In this document: positions 20,072 through 31,766 of the stretch, in pieces | Layout of the letters: every line of letters begins with the position of its first letter | Position numbering within the stretch: the first letter of the stretch is position 1 | Assembly (NCBI RefSeq): GCF_000169375.1 | Contig: NZ_AAXY01000013.1 | Span: 1-64,000 of the forward strand | Length of the DNA: 64,000 bases | Source: Marinobacter sp. ELB17 | GTDB lineage: Bacteria > Pseudomonadota > Gammaproteobacteria > Pseudomonadales > Oleiphilaceae | Reading direction: 5' to 3' | Made by a program: the position numbers and the translations under genes | Notes under the pieces: generated by a model | Database searches by the model: none | The model's input: only the letters and a program-made list of their open reading frames with translations | What the model was told of the DNA's origin: nothing

Positions 20072-21691
20072 ATGACGGGTCAAAAAACACAGCCGTTATT
20101 ATCCATTAATGACCTGGCCATCAGCTTTAACGGTCAACCGCCGCTGGTGCGAGGCCTGGACATTCAGGTACACGCCGGAGAAACCCTGGCTCTGGTCGGT
20201 GAAAGCGGCTCTGGCAAATCCATTTCAGCGCTGTCTGTGCTGCGCCTGTTGGATGCCCGCCACGTTAGCTATCCCAGCGGCCAGATTCTGTTCCAAGGTG
20301 AAGACCTGCTAAAAGCCCCGGAAAATCGCCTACGCCAGGTGCGCGGGCGCCAAATCAGCATGATTTTCCAGGAGCCGATGACCTCGCTGAACCCGCTGCA
20401 CACCGTGGAAAAACAAATCAGCGAAACACTGGCCTTACACAAAGGCCTGCGCGGTGACCAGGCTCGGGCCCGCTGCCTGGAGCTGCTGCAATTGGTCGGT
20501 ATAGACGATCCGAAAAGCCGCCTGGCCAGCTACCCGCATCAGTTGTCTGGTGGGCAGAAACAGCGGGTAATGATCGCTATGGCGCTGGCCAACGAGCCGG
20601 AACTGCTGATTGCTGACGAGCCCACCACCGCGCTGGACGTAACCGTGCAAAAGCAGGTCTTGGAACTGTTGCAGCAGTTGCAGGAAAAGCTGGGCATGGC
20701 CATTTTGCTGATCACCCACAATCTGACCATTGTGCGCCGCTACGCCGACCGGGTGGTGGTGATGGAACAAGGCCAGTTGGTGGAACAGGCCACGGTTGAA
20801 ACTCTGTTTACAACGCCACAGCATCTGTATACCAAACGCCTGCTAGACGCCGAACCACCCGAATCACCGCCCGCCAGGCCCGACATTAAAAATGCAACGC
20901 CGCTGCTGCGGGTTCGTGATTTGAATGTGCGCTTTACCACGGCCAAAACCCTGCTAGGGCGTGTAAAATCGAGCTTTCATGCGGTACAAGACGTTAATTT
21001 TGAGCTGGAACGGGGCCAGACTCTGGGCATTGTAGGCGAAAGCGGTAGCGGCAAAACCACCATCGGCCACGCTCTGCTGAAGCTGACAGCGGCCAGCGGT
21101 CACATTGATCTGGATGGCCAGCCCTTAGCGAACCTGAACCAGAGACAGTTCCGCCCTTTTCGCAAACGCATTCAGATTGTGTTTCAGGACCCGTTTGGCA
21201 GCCTTAGCCCGCGCATGTCGATTGCCGAGATTGTTCAGGAAGGCCTTGAGATTCATACGCCAGATACCCCCGAAGCCCAAGACGCGCTGGTGGTGCAGGC
21301 GCTGACGGACGTTGGTTTAAACCCGCAGGACCGCCACCGTTACCCGCACGAATTTTCCGGCGGTCAGCGCCAGCGTGTGGCCATTGCCCGAGCTCTGGTG
21401 TTACAGCCGGATTTGATCATCCTGGACGAGCCAACCTCGGCTCTGGACCGAACCGTACAAAAGCAGGTGATTGAGCTGTTACAATCGCTGCAGCGAAAAT
21501 ATGCGCTAAGCTACATTTTTATCAGTCACGACTTGGCGGTGGTTCGGGCGCTGAGCCACAAACTGTTGGTGTTGCAGTATGGCCGTATTGTGGAATACGG
21601 CAAAGCCGCCGAGATATTTGCCGCACCTGAACAGCCGTACACACGGGAGCTGCTGAATGCAGCCTTCTTTTACCAAAAAACTTTAGACTAA
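20072..21691 (+). CDS. yejF: Peptide ABC transporter dual ATPase YejF
   Basis: The protein is a fusion of two ABC ATPase domains, as usual for YejF. Each half has Walker A (GESGSGKS, then GESGSGKT), a signature (LSGGQKQR, FSGGQRQR) and Walker B with LIADEPTTALD or IILDEPTSALD. It powers YejBE from the cytoplasm. I chose the ATG at 20072 (MTGQKTQPLL), with GAGG upstream and overlap avoided. An earlier in-frame start at 20024 lies inside yejE. It has 539 residues, a normal length. Confidence 0.95.
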   Translation: MTGQKTQPLLSINDLAISFNGQPPLVRGLDIQVHAGETLALVGESGSGKSISALSVLRLLDARHVSYPSGQILFQGEDLLKAPENRLRQVRGRQISMIFQEPMTSLNPLHTVEKQISETLALHKGLRGDQARARCLELLQLVGIDDPKSRLASYPHQLSGGQKQRVMIAMALANEPELLIADEPTTALDVTVQKQVLELLQQLQEKLGMAILLITHNLTIVRRYADRVVVMEQGQLVEQATVETLFTTPQHLYTKRLLDAEPPESPPARPDIKNATPLLRVRDLNVRFTTAKTLLGRVKSSFHAVQDVNFELERGQTLGIVGESGSGKTTIGHALLKLTAASGHIDLDGQPLANLNQRQFRPFRKRIQIVFQDPFGSLSPRMSIAEIVQEGLEIHTPDTPEAQDALVVQALTDVGLNPQDRHRYPHEFSGGQRQRVAIARALVLQPDLIILDEPTSALDRTVQKQVIELLQSLQRKYALSYIFISHDLAVVRALSHKLLVLQYGRIVEYGKAAEIFAAPEQPYTRELLNAAFFYQKTLD

Positions 21692-21794
21692 TTGAGCCTT
21701 ACGCTCAGCCATCAAACCGGGATAATGCTCGCAAATCTTGAACATAGCGTCATACGTTAATAAAGCGTAACGCGTTAATATAAGGAGAACACCC

Positions 21795-22589
21795 ATGGGA
21801 ATTCTCAGTGGCAAAAGAGCCCTGATCGTTGGCGTTGCCAGCAAATTGTCGATTGCCTACGGCATCGCGGAAGCCTTCGCCCGCGAAGGCGCCGAACTGG
21901 CCTTTACTTACCAAAACGAAAAACTGCAGCCGCGGGTCGAGAAATTCGCCGCACAATGGGGCAGCACGCTAACCTTCCCTTGTGATGTCGCCAGTGATGA
22001 CGAAATCAACAACGTGTTCACCGAACTTGGCAAGCACTGGGACAACATCGACATTATCGTTCACGCCGTGGGTTTCGCCCCGGGCCACGAGCTTGACGGC
22101 AACTACGTCGACGTGACCACACGTGAAGGTTTCCGCATTGCCCACGACATCAGCTCCTACAGTTTTGTGGCTCTGGCCAAAGGCGCTCGCGGCATGATGC
22201 ACGAAGGCAGCTCACTGCTGACCCTGAGTTACCTGGGCGCAGAGAAAGTCCTGCAGAACTACAACGTTATGGGTCTGGCAAAAGCCTCTCTGGAAGCTAA
22301 CGTGCGCTACATGGCCGCCAGCCTGGGCCGCGACGGCATTCGCGTGAACGGTATTTCTGCCGGGCCGATCAGAACTCTCGCGGCGTCTGGTATCAAGAGC
22401 TTCCGCAAAATGTTGGCCGAAAACGCAAGGCGCGCCCCGCTGCGCCGCAACGTAACCACCAATGAAGTCGGCAACGCCGCGGCTTTCTTGGGTTCCGACC
22501 TGTCCAGCGGTATCACTGGCGAAATCATGTATGTCGATGCCGGTTTCAACATTACGGGTATGGGCGAACTGGAAGACGCAGAGATTTAG
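21795..22589 (+). CDS. fabI: Enoyl-ACP reductase (NADH), FabI type
   Basis: The 264-residue short-chain dehydrogenase-like enzyme performs the last step of each fatty-acid elongation cycle. The N-terminus [20 protein letters not shown] is the FabI nucleotide-binding motif. [19 protein letters not shown] holds the Tyr and Lys of the Y-x6-K active site. The ending [12 protein letters not shown] is typical. AAGGAG lies about eight bases before the ATG. Just upstream the octamer CGTTAATA occurs twice, which may mark a promoter or operator. It is the triclosan-target family. Confidence 0.97.
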   Translation: MGILSGKRALIVGVASKLSIAYGIAEAFAREGAELAFTYQNEKLQPRVEKFAAQWGSTLTFPCDVASDDEINNVFTELGKHWDNIDIIVHAVGFAPGHELDGNYVDVTTREGFRIAHDISSYSFVALAKGARGMMHEGSSLLTLSYLGAEKVLQNYNVMGLAKASLEANVRYMAASLGRDGIRVNGISAGPIRTLAASGIKSFRKMLAENARRAPLRRNVTTNEVGNAAAFLGSDLSSGITGEIMYVDAGFNITGMGELEDAEI

Positions 22590-22607
22590 AGAATCGATCT
22601 ATTGGGA

Positions 22608-23023
22608 TCAGCTATGCAAAACGCCGGCTTCAGTAATTGAGGGGTCAAGAATCGCAATCAAGTGCCCGGGTTTCAGCCCGAAAACCTGTTTTTCAGCCTT
22701 CCGCAGGCGCCGGCCTTGCAACGCTCGTTGCACCAGCGCCGAGCGCCCGGCGTGGGAATTCCAACCACGCAGATACTGCAAGCCGCCAAACGCAGTCAGC
22801 AAGCTGTCACTGAAGGCCGACGACCCCTTTCCATTCAGCTGCCAGACTAAATAAAAACGTGTGCGAGCCAGGCGGCGGTCCACGCATCGGCTTGAGTGTC
22901 GCAGTCGCTACTCACCGGATACGATAAATCAGGCACTCCAATACTGATGAGCGCCTGTTCCGTTTTGCAGTAATCTGTAGCCTTAGCCTGACGAGCGGGT
23001 GGCTGTGGCGGCTTAAAAGACAT
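22608..23023 (-). pseudogene. Frameshifted small gene of unknown function
   Basis: A reading frame starts at ATG 23021-23023 (MSFKPPQPPARQ) with GGGAG close upstream. It runs through DAWTAAWLAHVFI and stops at a TAG near 22848. The adjacent frame continues with FYLVWQLNGKGSSAFSD to a stop at 22608. Adding one T to the five-T run at the junction joins the two into a continuous protein of about 138 residues. A one-base loss, a sequencing error or -1 frameshifting would each explain this. I do not recognise the family. The region 22590-23136 between fabI and the DAHP synthase gene holds nothing else I can support. Confidence 0.4.
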
Positions 23024-23136
23024 GGAGCTCCCGCTTTCAAGAGCGTTGAAAAGGCCGGACAAATAACGCAGTATAACGAACTAGCCGAAGCTTTACCGAA
23101 AACCTCCGGTGCTCTTATCAGGGAATAATCATAACT

Positions 23137-24213
23137 ATGTCAGGCACGAAATTAGAGAACCTGAACGTGGCGAGCCAGGAAACATTGATGCCGCCTGAAA
23201 CACTTAAACAAGATCTGCCGCTTACAGACAAAGCAGCCGCCACCGTGGCGAAAGGTCGCCAGGATATATACAACATTATGGACGGCACCGATCACCGGCT
23301 TTTTCTGGTGTTAGGCCCCTGCTCCATTCACGATGTTGATGCTGCCTTGGATTATGCCCGACGCCTGAAAAAGCTGGCTGATGAAGTAAGCGATACACTG
23401 TTGATTGTGATGCGGGTCTATTTTGAAAAACCCCGCACCACCGTGGGCTGGAAAGGCCTGATTAACGATCCCCGGCTGGACGACACCTTTGATATTCAGC
23501 AGGGCCTCCACATCGGCCGCAAACTGCTTATTGATATCAGCGAACTGGGCCTGCCCACGGCCACCGAGGCGCTAGACCCCATTTCCCCGCAGTATTTACA
23601 AGATGCGATTTCCTGGTCGGCCATTGGTGCCCGCACCACCGAATCGCAAACCCACCGGGAAATGAGCAGTGGCTTGTCTATGGCCATTGGCTTTAAAAAC
23701 GGCACCGATGGCAATCTCGACGTTGCCGTAAACGCCATGAAATCCGTGTCACACCCCCACAGCTTTCTGGGCATAAACCAGCAAGGCCAGGTTGCCATTA
23801 TTCGTACCAAGGGTAACAACTACGGCCACGTGGTTCTGCGCGGTGGTGGTGGCAAACCCAATTATGATTCAGTCAACGTTGCCCTGTGCGAACGGGCTCT
23901 AGAGAAGTCTGGCCTGCGAAAAGCCATCATGGTGGACTGCAGCCACGCCAACTCCAGCAAAGACCCGGCTATTCAACCCCTGGTGATGAACGACGTGTCT
24001 AACCAGATTCTGGACGGCAACACCTCCATCCAGAGCCTGATGATTGAAAGCAACATCAACTGGGGCAACCAGTCGATCCCGCAGAATCTGGCAGACTTGA
24101 AGTATGGCGTATCGGTTACCGATGCCTGTATTGACTGGGAAACCACCGAAAAAGCCGTTCACGACATGCGTCACAAGCTCAAAGATGTGCTGCCAAAACG
24201 CGCCAGAGCTTAA
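23137..24213 (+). CDS. 3-deoxy-7-phosphoheptulonate synthase (class I DAHP synthase, AroF/AroG type)
   Basis: The 358-residue enzyme condenses phosphoenolpyruvate and erythrose-4-phosphate, the entry to the shikimate pathway. Recognisable parts are VLGPCSIHDVDAALDYARR, MRVYFEKPRTTVGWKGLIND, IGARTTESQTHREMSSG, the metal site with VDCSHANSSKD, and the C-terminal SVTDACIDWE. This is the AroFGH family with an N-terminal regulatory arm. Which aromatic amino acid inhibits it cannot be read from sequence by eye. It stands alone, followed after 25 bases by a palindromic repeat and the convergent serS. Confidence 0.93.
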   Translation: MSGTKLENLNVASQETLMPPETLKQDLPLTDKAAATVAKGRQDIYNIMDGTDHRLFLVLGPCSIHDVDAALDYARRLKKLADEVSDTLLIVMRVYFEKPRTTVGWKGLINDPRLDDTFDIQQGLHIGRKLLIDISELGLPTATEALDPISPQYLQDAISWSAIGARTTESQTHREMSSGLSMAIGFKNGTDGNLDVAVNAMKSVSHPHSFLGINQQGQVAIIRTKGNNYGHVVLRGGGGKPNYDSVNVALCERALEKSGLRKAIMVDCSHANSSKDPAIQPLVMNDVSNQILDGNTSIQSLMIESNINWGNQSIPQNLADLKYGVSVTDACIDWETTEKAVHDMRHKLKDVLPKRARA

Positions 24214-24237
24214 GATAAAGGACAGACTTAGCATGAT

Positions 24238-24262
24238 AGGGACAGATTTGAAATCTGTCCCT
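24238..24262. repeat. Dispersed palindromic repeat copy between DAHP synthase gene and serS
   Basis: Twelve-base arms (AGGGACAGATTT and its complement) flank a single G at 24250. A partial copy (AAGGACAGA) precedes it. The linker after it contains GGTTCGGC, as in the 12.3-kb array. The position between two convergent genes suggests it can act as a hairpin in both 3' ends. Confidence 0.9.
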
Positions 24263-24288
24263 GGTGCGGGGTTCGGCTTTGATTTGAG

Positions 24289-25611
<1,323 letters not shown>

Positions 25612-25635
25612 TTATACCGTCACGGCAGCGCGTGG

Positions 25636-25761
25636 CCAGTGCTTCAGCCACAGGCCACCCTGATGGAAAGCCCAGTGCTTCAGCCACAGGCCACCCTGAT
25701 GGAAAGCCCAGTGCTTCAGCTACAGGCCACCCTTAAAGATAACCCAGTACTTCAGCTGTAG
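25636..25761. repeat. 36-bp tandem direct repeat, about 3.5 units, derived from the 3' end of rarA
   Basis: Units at 25636-25671 and 25672-25707 are identical; 25708-25743 matches over its first two thirds. A fourth partial unit (25744-25761, CCAGTACTTCAGCTGTAG) is part of the rarA coding end, including its stop. Each unit begins CCAGTGCTTCAGC and contains ACAGGCCACCC. There are no spacers, so it is not a CRISPR array. It lies in the leader of serS on the minus strand. Confidence 0.92.
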
Positions 25762-27089
25762 CGTTTGCGTGGGCTGGCGGCGTTCAGTTGGTCCAAGCGC
25801 TGGCGCTTTTCAGCGAGTTTGATTTCCAGGCCGCGAGCCACCGGCTCATAATACCGGCGCTCGTTGATGGCATCGGGCAAGTAACCTTCGCCGGCCGCAA
25901 AAGCGTCGGGCTCGTCATGAGCATAACGATAGGATTCGCCATGACCCATGGATTTCATCAATTTGGTAGGTGCGTTGCGCAGGTGTACCGGTACTTCGAA
26001 ATCTTTATCTTGGCGGATGTCAGCCATACACTGGTTGAACGCCTTATAAACAGCGTTGCTTTTTGGCGCCATAGCCAGGTAAATCACCGCTTGCGCCAGC
26101 GCCAGTTCACCTTCGGGTGAACCCAGGCGTTCTTGGGCATCCCAGGCTTCCAGAGTCAGCTGCAGCGCCCTTGGGTCGGCGTTACCTATGTCTTCACTGG
26201 CGATACGAACCAGCCGGCGGGCCACGTACAGCGGGTCGCAGCCGCCGTCGAGCATACGGCACATCCAATAAAGCGAGCCGTCCGGATCAGACCCCCTCAC
26301 CGACTTGTGCAACGCCGAAATCTGGTCGTAGAAAACATCGCCGCCTTTATCGAAACGGCGCAGGCTGGTTTGCATCACCAGCTCAAGCTGGTCTTCACTG
26401 ACGCTATCGACACCATCAGCGTCTGGCTCCGCCAGATCGGCGGCCACTTCCAGAATGTTCAGTGCCCTGCGGGCATCGCCGCTGGCGGCGCTGGCCATCA
26501 TCGCCAGTACGTCCTCGGCCACCCGTAGGCGACCACCAAAGCCTTCTTCGGCGCTTAGCGCGCGGATAAGCAGGCGCTGAATATCGTCGTCTTCCAGATT
26601 CTTCAATACGTAAACGCGGGTGCGGGACAGCAGCGCGCTGTTTAACTCGAAAGACGGGTTTTCGGTGGTGGCACCCACAAAAATAAAGGTGCCGTCTTCA
26701 ATGTGCGGTAAAAAGGCGTCTTGCTGACTTTTATTGAAGCGGTGAACTTCATCCACAAACAGCAAGGTGTCCTGACCGCTGCCCTGCTTACGTGCCCGCG
26801 CACGCTCAACGGCCGCGCGTATGTCTTTTACCCCGCTAAGTACCGCAGATACGTTTTCAAAGGCCAGGTCACTCACGTTAGCCAGCAATTGGGCGAAGGT
26901 GGTTTTGCCCACCCCAGGCGGGCCCCACAAAATCATTGAATGCAGCTGGCCCTGCTCCACCGCCCGCCGCAGCGGTTTGCCGGGCCCAACCAGGTGGGGC
27001 TGACCCACATAGTCTGCCAACTTGGCTGGCCGCATGCGTGCGGCCAGCGGGCGGAATCCGCCGCTGCTGGCGAACAGGCTATCTTGCAT
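25752..27089 (-). CDS. rarA: Replication-associated recombination protein A (MgsA/RarA AAA+ ATPase)
   Basis: The 445-residue clamp-loader-like ATPase acts at stalled replication forks. Walker A is GPPGVGKTTFAQLL, Walker B region LLFVDEVHRFNKSQQD, sensor GATTENPSFELN with an arginine finger in ALLSRTRVY. The C-terminal tetramerisation part includes RLVRIASEDIGNADPRAL and YLPDAINERRYYEP. Its ATG overlaps the lolA stop by one base. ftsK-lolA-rarA-serS is an order I recall from Pseudomonas. The last codons are part of the tandem repeat that follows. Confidence 0.96.
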   Translation of the reverse strand: MQDSLFASSGGFRPLAARMRPAKLADYVGQPHLVGPGKPLRRAVEQGQLHSMILWGPPGVGKTTFAQLLANVSDLAFENVSAVLSGVKDIRAAVERARARKQGSGQDTLLFVDEVHRFNKSQQDAFLPHIEDGTFIFVGATTENPSFELNSALLSRTRVYVLKNLEDDDIQRLLIRALSAEEGFGGRLRVAEDVLAMMASAASGDARRALNILEVAADLAEPDADGVDSVSEDQLELVMQTSLRRFDKGGDVFYDQISALHKSVRGSDPDGSLYWMCRMLDGGCDPLYVARRLVRIASEDIGNADPRALQLTLEAWDAQERLGSPEGELALAQAVIYLAMAPKSNAVYKAFNQCMADIRQDKDFEVPVHLRNAPTKLMKSMGHGESYRYAHDEPDAFAAGEGYLPDAINERRYYEPVARGLEIKLAEKRQRLDQLNAASPRKRYS

Positions 27090-27775
27090 TAGCTACCGTC
27101 ACGGATAATATCCACACCAGCCGGGTAGTCCAGCTTGAATACCGACGCGGCTATATCCGCGTTCAGCACAATGTCATCAAAGCTCAGAATACTGATTTGC
27201 GACAGGGAATCTTCCATTCGCATTTCCTGCAGCTGCCCGTCAAAAAACGACATCCGCAACGCGACGAACAGTGAATCCGGGCTTTTAGGCGTTAGCGTAA
27301 ATTCGCGGATGTTGTCGCCCACCCTGCGGGTAGAGACGTCATAGGTCTGCGCCAGGTTATCCACCTCACCGCTCAGCAACAAAGCCGGCGTGGCCTGCAC
27401 ATCGCTGTTTAGCTTGTGCACGGTAACCTGCTCCAGGTCTGGATCGTATACCGACACCTCATCGCCGTTACTGACGATGTGCTGGGCCATAGGCGCTTTG
27501 CTTTCCCAGTAAAAAAATCCCGGACGCTTGGCTTTCATAGAGCCGTGGCTTTCCTGAACGCGTTCACCGCCGTTGCCCACCACAATCTGGATAAAGTCAG
27601 CCTGGTATGTCTGGTAACCCCTCAACAACGCAGCCAGTTGAGTCGCCGCGTCTTTCTGCAGTCCCTCTTTTTGTAAGTCGTCACTAACCGCCGCCGTTGC
27701 CGCGCTGGTCAGAATCATTGCAAACAGCGCTGTGGCCAGCTGTTTCAAAACACCCGTTGTGCTTTTATTCGCCAT
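27089..27775 (-). CDS. lolA: Outer-membrane lipoprotein carrier protein LolA
   Basis: This periplasmic chaperone carries lipoproteins from LolCDE to LolB. A signal peptide (about residues 1-28, LATALFAMILTSAATAA) precedes the mature domain. The family motifs YQADFIQIV, KRPGFFYWESKAPM and FTLTPKSPDSLF are present. At 228 residues it is slightly longer than E. coli LolA because of the N-terminus. The gene lies 18 bases after ftsK and overlaps the rarA start, consistent with one transcript. Confidence 0.95.
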   Translation of the reverse strand: MANKSTTGVLKQLATALFAMILTSAATAAVSDDLQKEGLQKDAATQLAALLRGYQTYQADFIQIVVGNGGERVQESHGSMKAKRPGFFYWESKAPMAQHIVSNGDEVSVYDPDLEQVTVHKLNSDVQATPALLLSGEVDNLAQTYDVSTRRVGDNIREFTLTPKSPDSLFVALRMSFFDGQLQEMRMEDSLSQISILSFDDIVLNADIAASVFKLDYPAGVDIIRDGS

Positions 27776-27793
27776 ACTGCCTGCTCCTGGACA

Positions 27794-30460
27794 CTAGTTC
27801 CGTGGGGGCGGCGGAGCCAATACTTCCCGCGCGCCGTTGTGGCCTGCCGAACTGACAACCCCCGAAGCTTCCATTGCCTCGACCAGGTTGGCGGCACGGT
27901 TATAGCCAATCTTTAATTTACGTTGGACCGACGATATCGACACCCGGCGGCCTTCTGTCACGAACGCCACGGCTTCATCAAACAAGGTATCCGTTTCGCT
28001 GTCATCATCGTTCAAGCTGGGTACGCCAGGCAGATTTTCGCCTTCGGCGCCATTAAGAACGTCGTCTATGTATATCGGCGCGCCTCGGGCTTTCCAGGCA
28101 CTGACCACCCGGTGCACTTCATCGTCGTCGACAAAGGCGCCGTGTACCCGCACAGGCAAGCCAGATCCCGGTGGCAAGTACAGCATATCGCCATGGCCCA
28201 ACAGCTGCTCCGCACCGCCTTGGTCGAGCACGGTACGGGAGTCAATTTTTGACGACACCTGAAACGAGATACGGGTGGGAATGTTGGCCTTTATCAAACC
28301 GGTGATGACATCCACCGACGGCCGCTGAGTAGCCAGAATCAGGTGAATACCGGCGGCGCGAGCTTTCTGGGCAATTCGCGCGATAAGCTCTTCCACTTTT
28401 TTGCCAACAATCATGATCATGTCGGCAAATTCGTCAATCACCACCACAATAGAGGGCAATGGTTCCAGTTCCGGCCGTTGCTGCTCGTCGTTATCCAAGT
28501 ATTCGTCGGGCTTCCAGAACGGGTCCCGCAAGGGCTCACCGGCCTCCGCCGCTTCTTTTACCTTACGGTTATAACCGGCCAGGTTACGCACGCCCAAGGT
28601 GGCCAGCAGGCGATAACGCCGTTCCATTTCAGCCACACACCAGCGCAGTGCATTGGCGGCTTCTTTCATGTCTGTAACCACCGGCGCCAGCAGGTGGGGA
28701 ATGCCGTCGTAGATGCTCAGTTCCAGCATCTTCGGGTCTACCATAATAAAGCGCACTTCTTCCGGCCCGGCCTTCAGCAGCATACTCAACAGCATGGCGT
28801 TCACCCCGACCGATTTACCGGAACCGGTGGTACCTGCCACCAGCAAGTGGGGCATTTTCGCAAGGTTGGCCACTATGGGGTTGCCGCCTATGTCGTTGCC
28901 AAGCGCCATAGTCAGCGCGGAGGTAGATTCGGCAAATACCCGCGAACTCAATACTTCACTCAGCCGCACCATCTGGCGGTATTCGTTGGGAATTTCAATG
29001 CCCACCACGGATTTCCCGGGGATCACTTCAACCACCCGCACGCTCAGCACCGCCAGGGAACGCGCCAGGTCTTTCGCCAGATTGGAAATTTTGCTGACTT
29101 TGACGCCCGCAGCCGGCTTGATCTCGAAACGGGTAATCACCGGGCCGGGATTCACCTCAACCACTTCTACGGTGACCCCAAAGTCGGCCAGCTTTTCTTC
29201 CAGCAGCCGCGACATATGTTGCAGGGATTCTTCGGTGTAGCCTTTTTCCTGCTGCTCCTCCGGCGGGTCTAGCAGCGAGATCGGTGGAATCGGGCTCTCG
29301 ATATCTTCCAGCAGCGAGGATTGCTTGCCGGCTCCATTACCGCCGCCGGGCTTGCCCTGATCGTCTTTTTTAAACGGCGCGATCTTGAAAGAACGGCCAG
29401 GGGCCTGAGAAGCACCTTGGGGCGCGCTGTCAGCGGAAGCCGCTGCGGATGTGGATGTGCGCGCTGGTGGTCGCGATGCAGGTGCGGGCCTACTGCGTTC
29501 GAAATCGCTGTAATCGCCGCGGGCGCTCTCGTCATGGGCACTGAAACTTTCAATACGCGCCGGCTCGTCGTCTGAATCAGCGCTCAGGTCAAAGCAGTTT
29601 CCGGAGTCATCGCTGCGTTCCGTTTCAGATTGGCCACGGCGGCCAAACCCGGGAATACACTGCCACCAACGCACTCGTGCAACCGCTCTGTCCGCGCGAA
29701 TCTCGGTATCAAACTGGTCTGAAGACTTCCCTTCAACCCTATGATTTAAAAGAGGTGGCTGATAACTTTCGACGGCTTCTTCGGCTTCTTCGGCGTCTTC
29801 CCGGGCTGAAATGCGACCTTTGAACCAGTCTTGTATCCGGGTGCTGACTCTCAGAGCGATGCCGCCCAACTGGTCCATCAGCCAGAACCAGGAAAGCCCG
29901 GTGGTAACGGTTAGAGCAAACAAAAATATGGCAATCAATACCAAGGTGGTGGCCGGCAGGTTAAAAAACCGCACCATAGCATCTGCTACAGCAACGCCCA
30001 TCACGCCGCCGGAAGATTCACCCAGACCAAAAAGAGAATACAGCGACAACAAACTGGTCGCCGACAGCAGAATCAGAATAAACCCGCCAAAACGCACGAT
30101 TAACAGGGGCCAGTGGACGTCTTGGGATCGATTGCGAAGGCGAATCAGCAGCAGAGCGTAACCTGCCACCATGGCTGGGAAAAGCCATGCCACGTAGCCA
30201 AAGAAATTGCGCAGCAGGCTGGCCAGCCAGGCACCGCTGCGGCCGGCGTAATTCAGCACCTGGGCGTCATGACCCACACTGGCCCAACCGGGGTCATTGG
30301 CGTGGAAGCTGAACAGCGCCATGCACAAATAAATCGCCAGGGCAATTAGCGCAATAACAGCGCCCTCGCGGGCACCTTGGGCCAGCAGCTTACGAAAACG
30401 CAGCTGTTTATCAGTCAGCGGCTGGGCCGATGTGTTTTTTGCTTTTGCGCTTGCAGCCAT
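27794..30460 (-). CDS. ftsK: DNA translocase FtsK
   Basis: The 888-residue division-septum protein pumps chromosomal DNA and activates XerCD recombination. Four membrane spans lie within about 30-200. A low-complexity acidic and Ala/Pro-rich linker follows (about 215-400). The alpha-beta motor has Walker A GTTGSGKS at 543-550 and Walker [13 protein letters not shown]. The C-terminal gamma winged helix (about 820-885, [19 protein letters not shown]) reads KOPS sequences. The linker is short compared with E. coli, as in pseudomonads. metZ lies just upstream on the same strand, six bases away. Confidence 0.97.
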   Translation of the reverse strand: MAASAKAKNTSAQPLTDKQLRFRKLLAQGAREGAVIALIALAIYLCMALFSFHANDPGWASVGHDAQVLNYAGRSGAWLASLLRNFFGYVAWLFPAMVAGYALLLIRLRNRSQDVHWPLLIVRFGGFILILLSATSLLSLYSLFGLGESSGGVMGVAVADAMVRFFNLPATTLVLIAIFLFALTVTTGLSWFWLMDQLGGIALRVSTRIQDWFKGRISAREDAEEAEEAVESYQPPLLNHRVEGKSSDQFDTEIRADRAVARVRWWQCIPGFGRRGQSETERSDDSGNCFDLSADSDDEPARIESFSAHDESARGDYSDFERSRPAPASRPPARTSTSAAASADSAPQGASQAPGRSFKIAPFKKDDQGKPGGGNGAGKQSSLLEDIESPIPPISLLDPPEEQQEKGYTEESLQHMSRLLEEKLADFGVTVEVVEVNPGPVITRFEIKPAAGVKVSKISNLAKDLARSLAVLSVRVVEVIPGKSVVGIEIPNEYRQMVRLSEVLSSRVFAESTSALTMALGNDIGGNPIVANLAKMPHLLVAGTTGSGKSVGVNAMLLSMLLKAGPEEVRFIMVDPKMLELSIYDGIPHLLAPVVTDMKEAANALRWCVAEMERRYRLLATLGVRNLAGYNRKVKEAAEAGEPLRDPFWKPDEYLDNDEQQRPELEPLPSIVVVIDEFADMIMIVGKKVEELIARIAQKARAAGIHLILATQRPSVDVITGLIKANIPTRISFQVSSKIDSRTVLDQGGAEQLLGHGDMLYLPPGSGLPVRVHGAFVDDDEVHRVVSAWKARGAPIYIDDVLNGAEGENLPGVPSLNDDDSETDTLFDEAVAFVTEGRRVSISSVQRKLKIGYNRAANLVEAMEASGVVSSAGHNGAREVLAPPPPRN

Positions 30461-30466
30461 GAATAC

Positions 30467-31708
30467 TCAGATGTTGCCATGACCGGGATTCTGAAGGGCC
30501 TGAAAACCCCGGTCAAGATCGGCTTTCAGGTCGTCAATGGCTTCAATGCCTACCGACAGGCGAATCAGGTTTTCACTGATACCGGCCTGCTCTTTATCTT
30601 CAGGCGACAACCGCCCGTGGGTCGTTGTTGCAGGGTGGGTGATGGTGGTCTTCACATCGCCCAGATTGGCGGTAATAGACACCATGCGAGTGGCGTCAAT
30701 AAAGCACCAGGCCTCTTCCCTGCCCCCTTTTACCCGAAATGACAATACGCCGCCGAAGGCCTTTTGCTGGCGTTTGGCCAGTTCATAATGCGGATGCTGC
30801 GGCAGGCCGGTGTAAAAAACCGTTTCCACCGCGCTCTGCTGCTGCAGCCATTGGGCCAACTCTAACGCATTGTCACAGTGGGCTCGCATACGAATTGGTA
30901 AGGTTTCCAGGCCCTTCATGAACACCCATGCGTTGAACGGGCTCATGGTTGGGCCTGTTGCCCGCAAAAACACGAATATTTCTTCCAGCAGCGCGTGGGG
31001 GCCTACAACGACGCCGCCTACACAACGGCCCTGGCCGTCCAGATATTTGGTGGCGGAGTGGGTTACCAGGTCTGCGCCCAACGCCAGCGGCTGCTGCAGC
31101 ACCGGGGTGCAAAAACAGTTGTCGACGACTAACAGCGCATCGTGGGCGTGGGCCAAATCGGCCATCTTGCGAATGTCTGCCACTTCGCACAGCGGGTTAG
31201 ACGGCGTTTCCAGAAACAACATCCGGGTATTGGGCCGAATAGCCGCTTCCCAGCCGGCTTGGTCTGTCAGTTTTACAAAGGTGGTTTCAACACCAAATTT
31301 GCTCAGGTATTTCTGAAACAGCGAATTCACCGTGCCAAATACGTCCCGTGAACACACCACATGGTCACCAGCCTTCAGCAGCGCCATACAGGTGCTGGTA
31401 ATAGCGGCCATACCCGAAGCCATTGCCACTGCCCGCTCGCCGCCTTCCATCGCCGCAATGCGGTTTTCAAAGGCGGTCACCGTGGGGTTGGTAAAACGCG
31501 AATAAATATTACCGGGCTCTTCACCGGCAAAACGCGCGGCCGCTTGCGCCGCGCTGGCGTAAACGAAGCTGGACGTAGGGAATATAGCGTCGCTGTGTTC
31601 CAGCTGACCGGTACGAACCTGCCCCGCGCGCACCGCCAGGGTATCGCCAGACACGCCGTCCAGGTCTGATTCTGGTATCAAAACCGATTCTTCGCGGCAA
31701 AATGTCAT
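30467..31708 (-). CDS. metZ: O-succinylhomoserine sulfhydrylase (PLP-dependent)
   Basis: This cystathionine gamma-synthase-family enzyme makes homocysteine directly from O-succinylhomoserine and sulfide. It has 413 residues. PLP-site features are ASGMAAITSTCMALLKAGDH, the aspartate in LLVVDNCFCTPVLQQPL and the Schiff-base lysine in THSATKYLDGQGRCVGG. AGGAGAAG precedes the ATG. The pairing of purF with metZ downstream matches my recollection of Pseudomonas, which supports MetZ over other family members. With metH in this window it covers the last two steps of methionine synthesis. Confidence 0.93.
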   Translation of the reverse strand: MTFCREESVLIPESDLDGVSGDTLAVRAGQVRTGQLEHSDAIFPTSSFVYASAAQAAARFAGEEPGNIYSRFTNPTVTAFENRIAAMEGGERAVAMASGMAAITSTCMALLKAGDHVVCSRDVFGTVNSLFQKYLSKFGVETTFVKLTDQAGWEAAIRPNTRMLFLETPSNPLCEVADIRKMADLAHAHDALLVVDNCFCTPVLQQPLALGADLVTHSATKYLDGQGRCVGGVVVGPHALLEEIFVFLRATGPTMSPFNAWVFMKGLETLPIRMRAHCDNALELAQWLQQQSAVETVFYTGLPQHPHYELAKRQQKAFGGVLSFRVKGGREEAWCFIDATRMVSITANLGDVKTTITHPATTTHGRLSPEDKEQAGISENLIRLSVGIEAIDDLKADLDRGFQALQNPGHGNI

Positions 31709-31766
31709 TGTCTTCTCCTGGTCATGGTTTTCTGCTGGTCATAGAATTCTTGTGCGATTTAAAGCA

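Noticed and set aside
25636..25761. CRISPR array
   Set aside because: The units are directly contiguous with no unique spacers, and they derive from the rarA 3' end.
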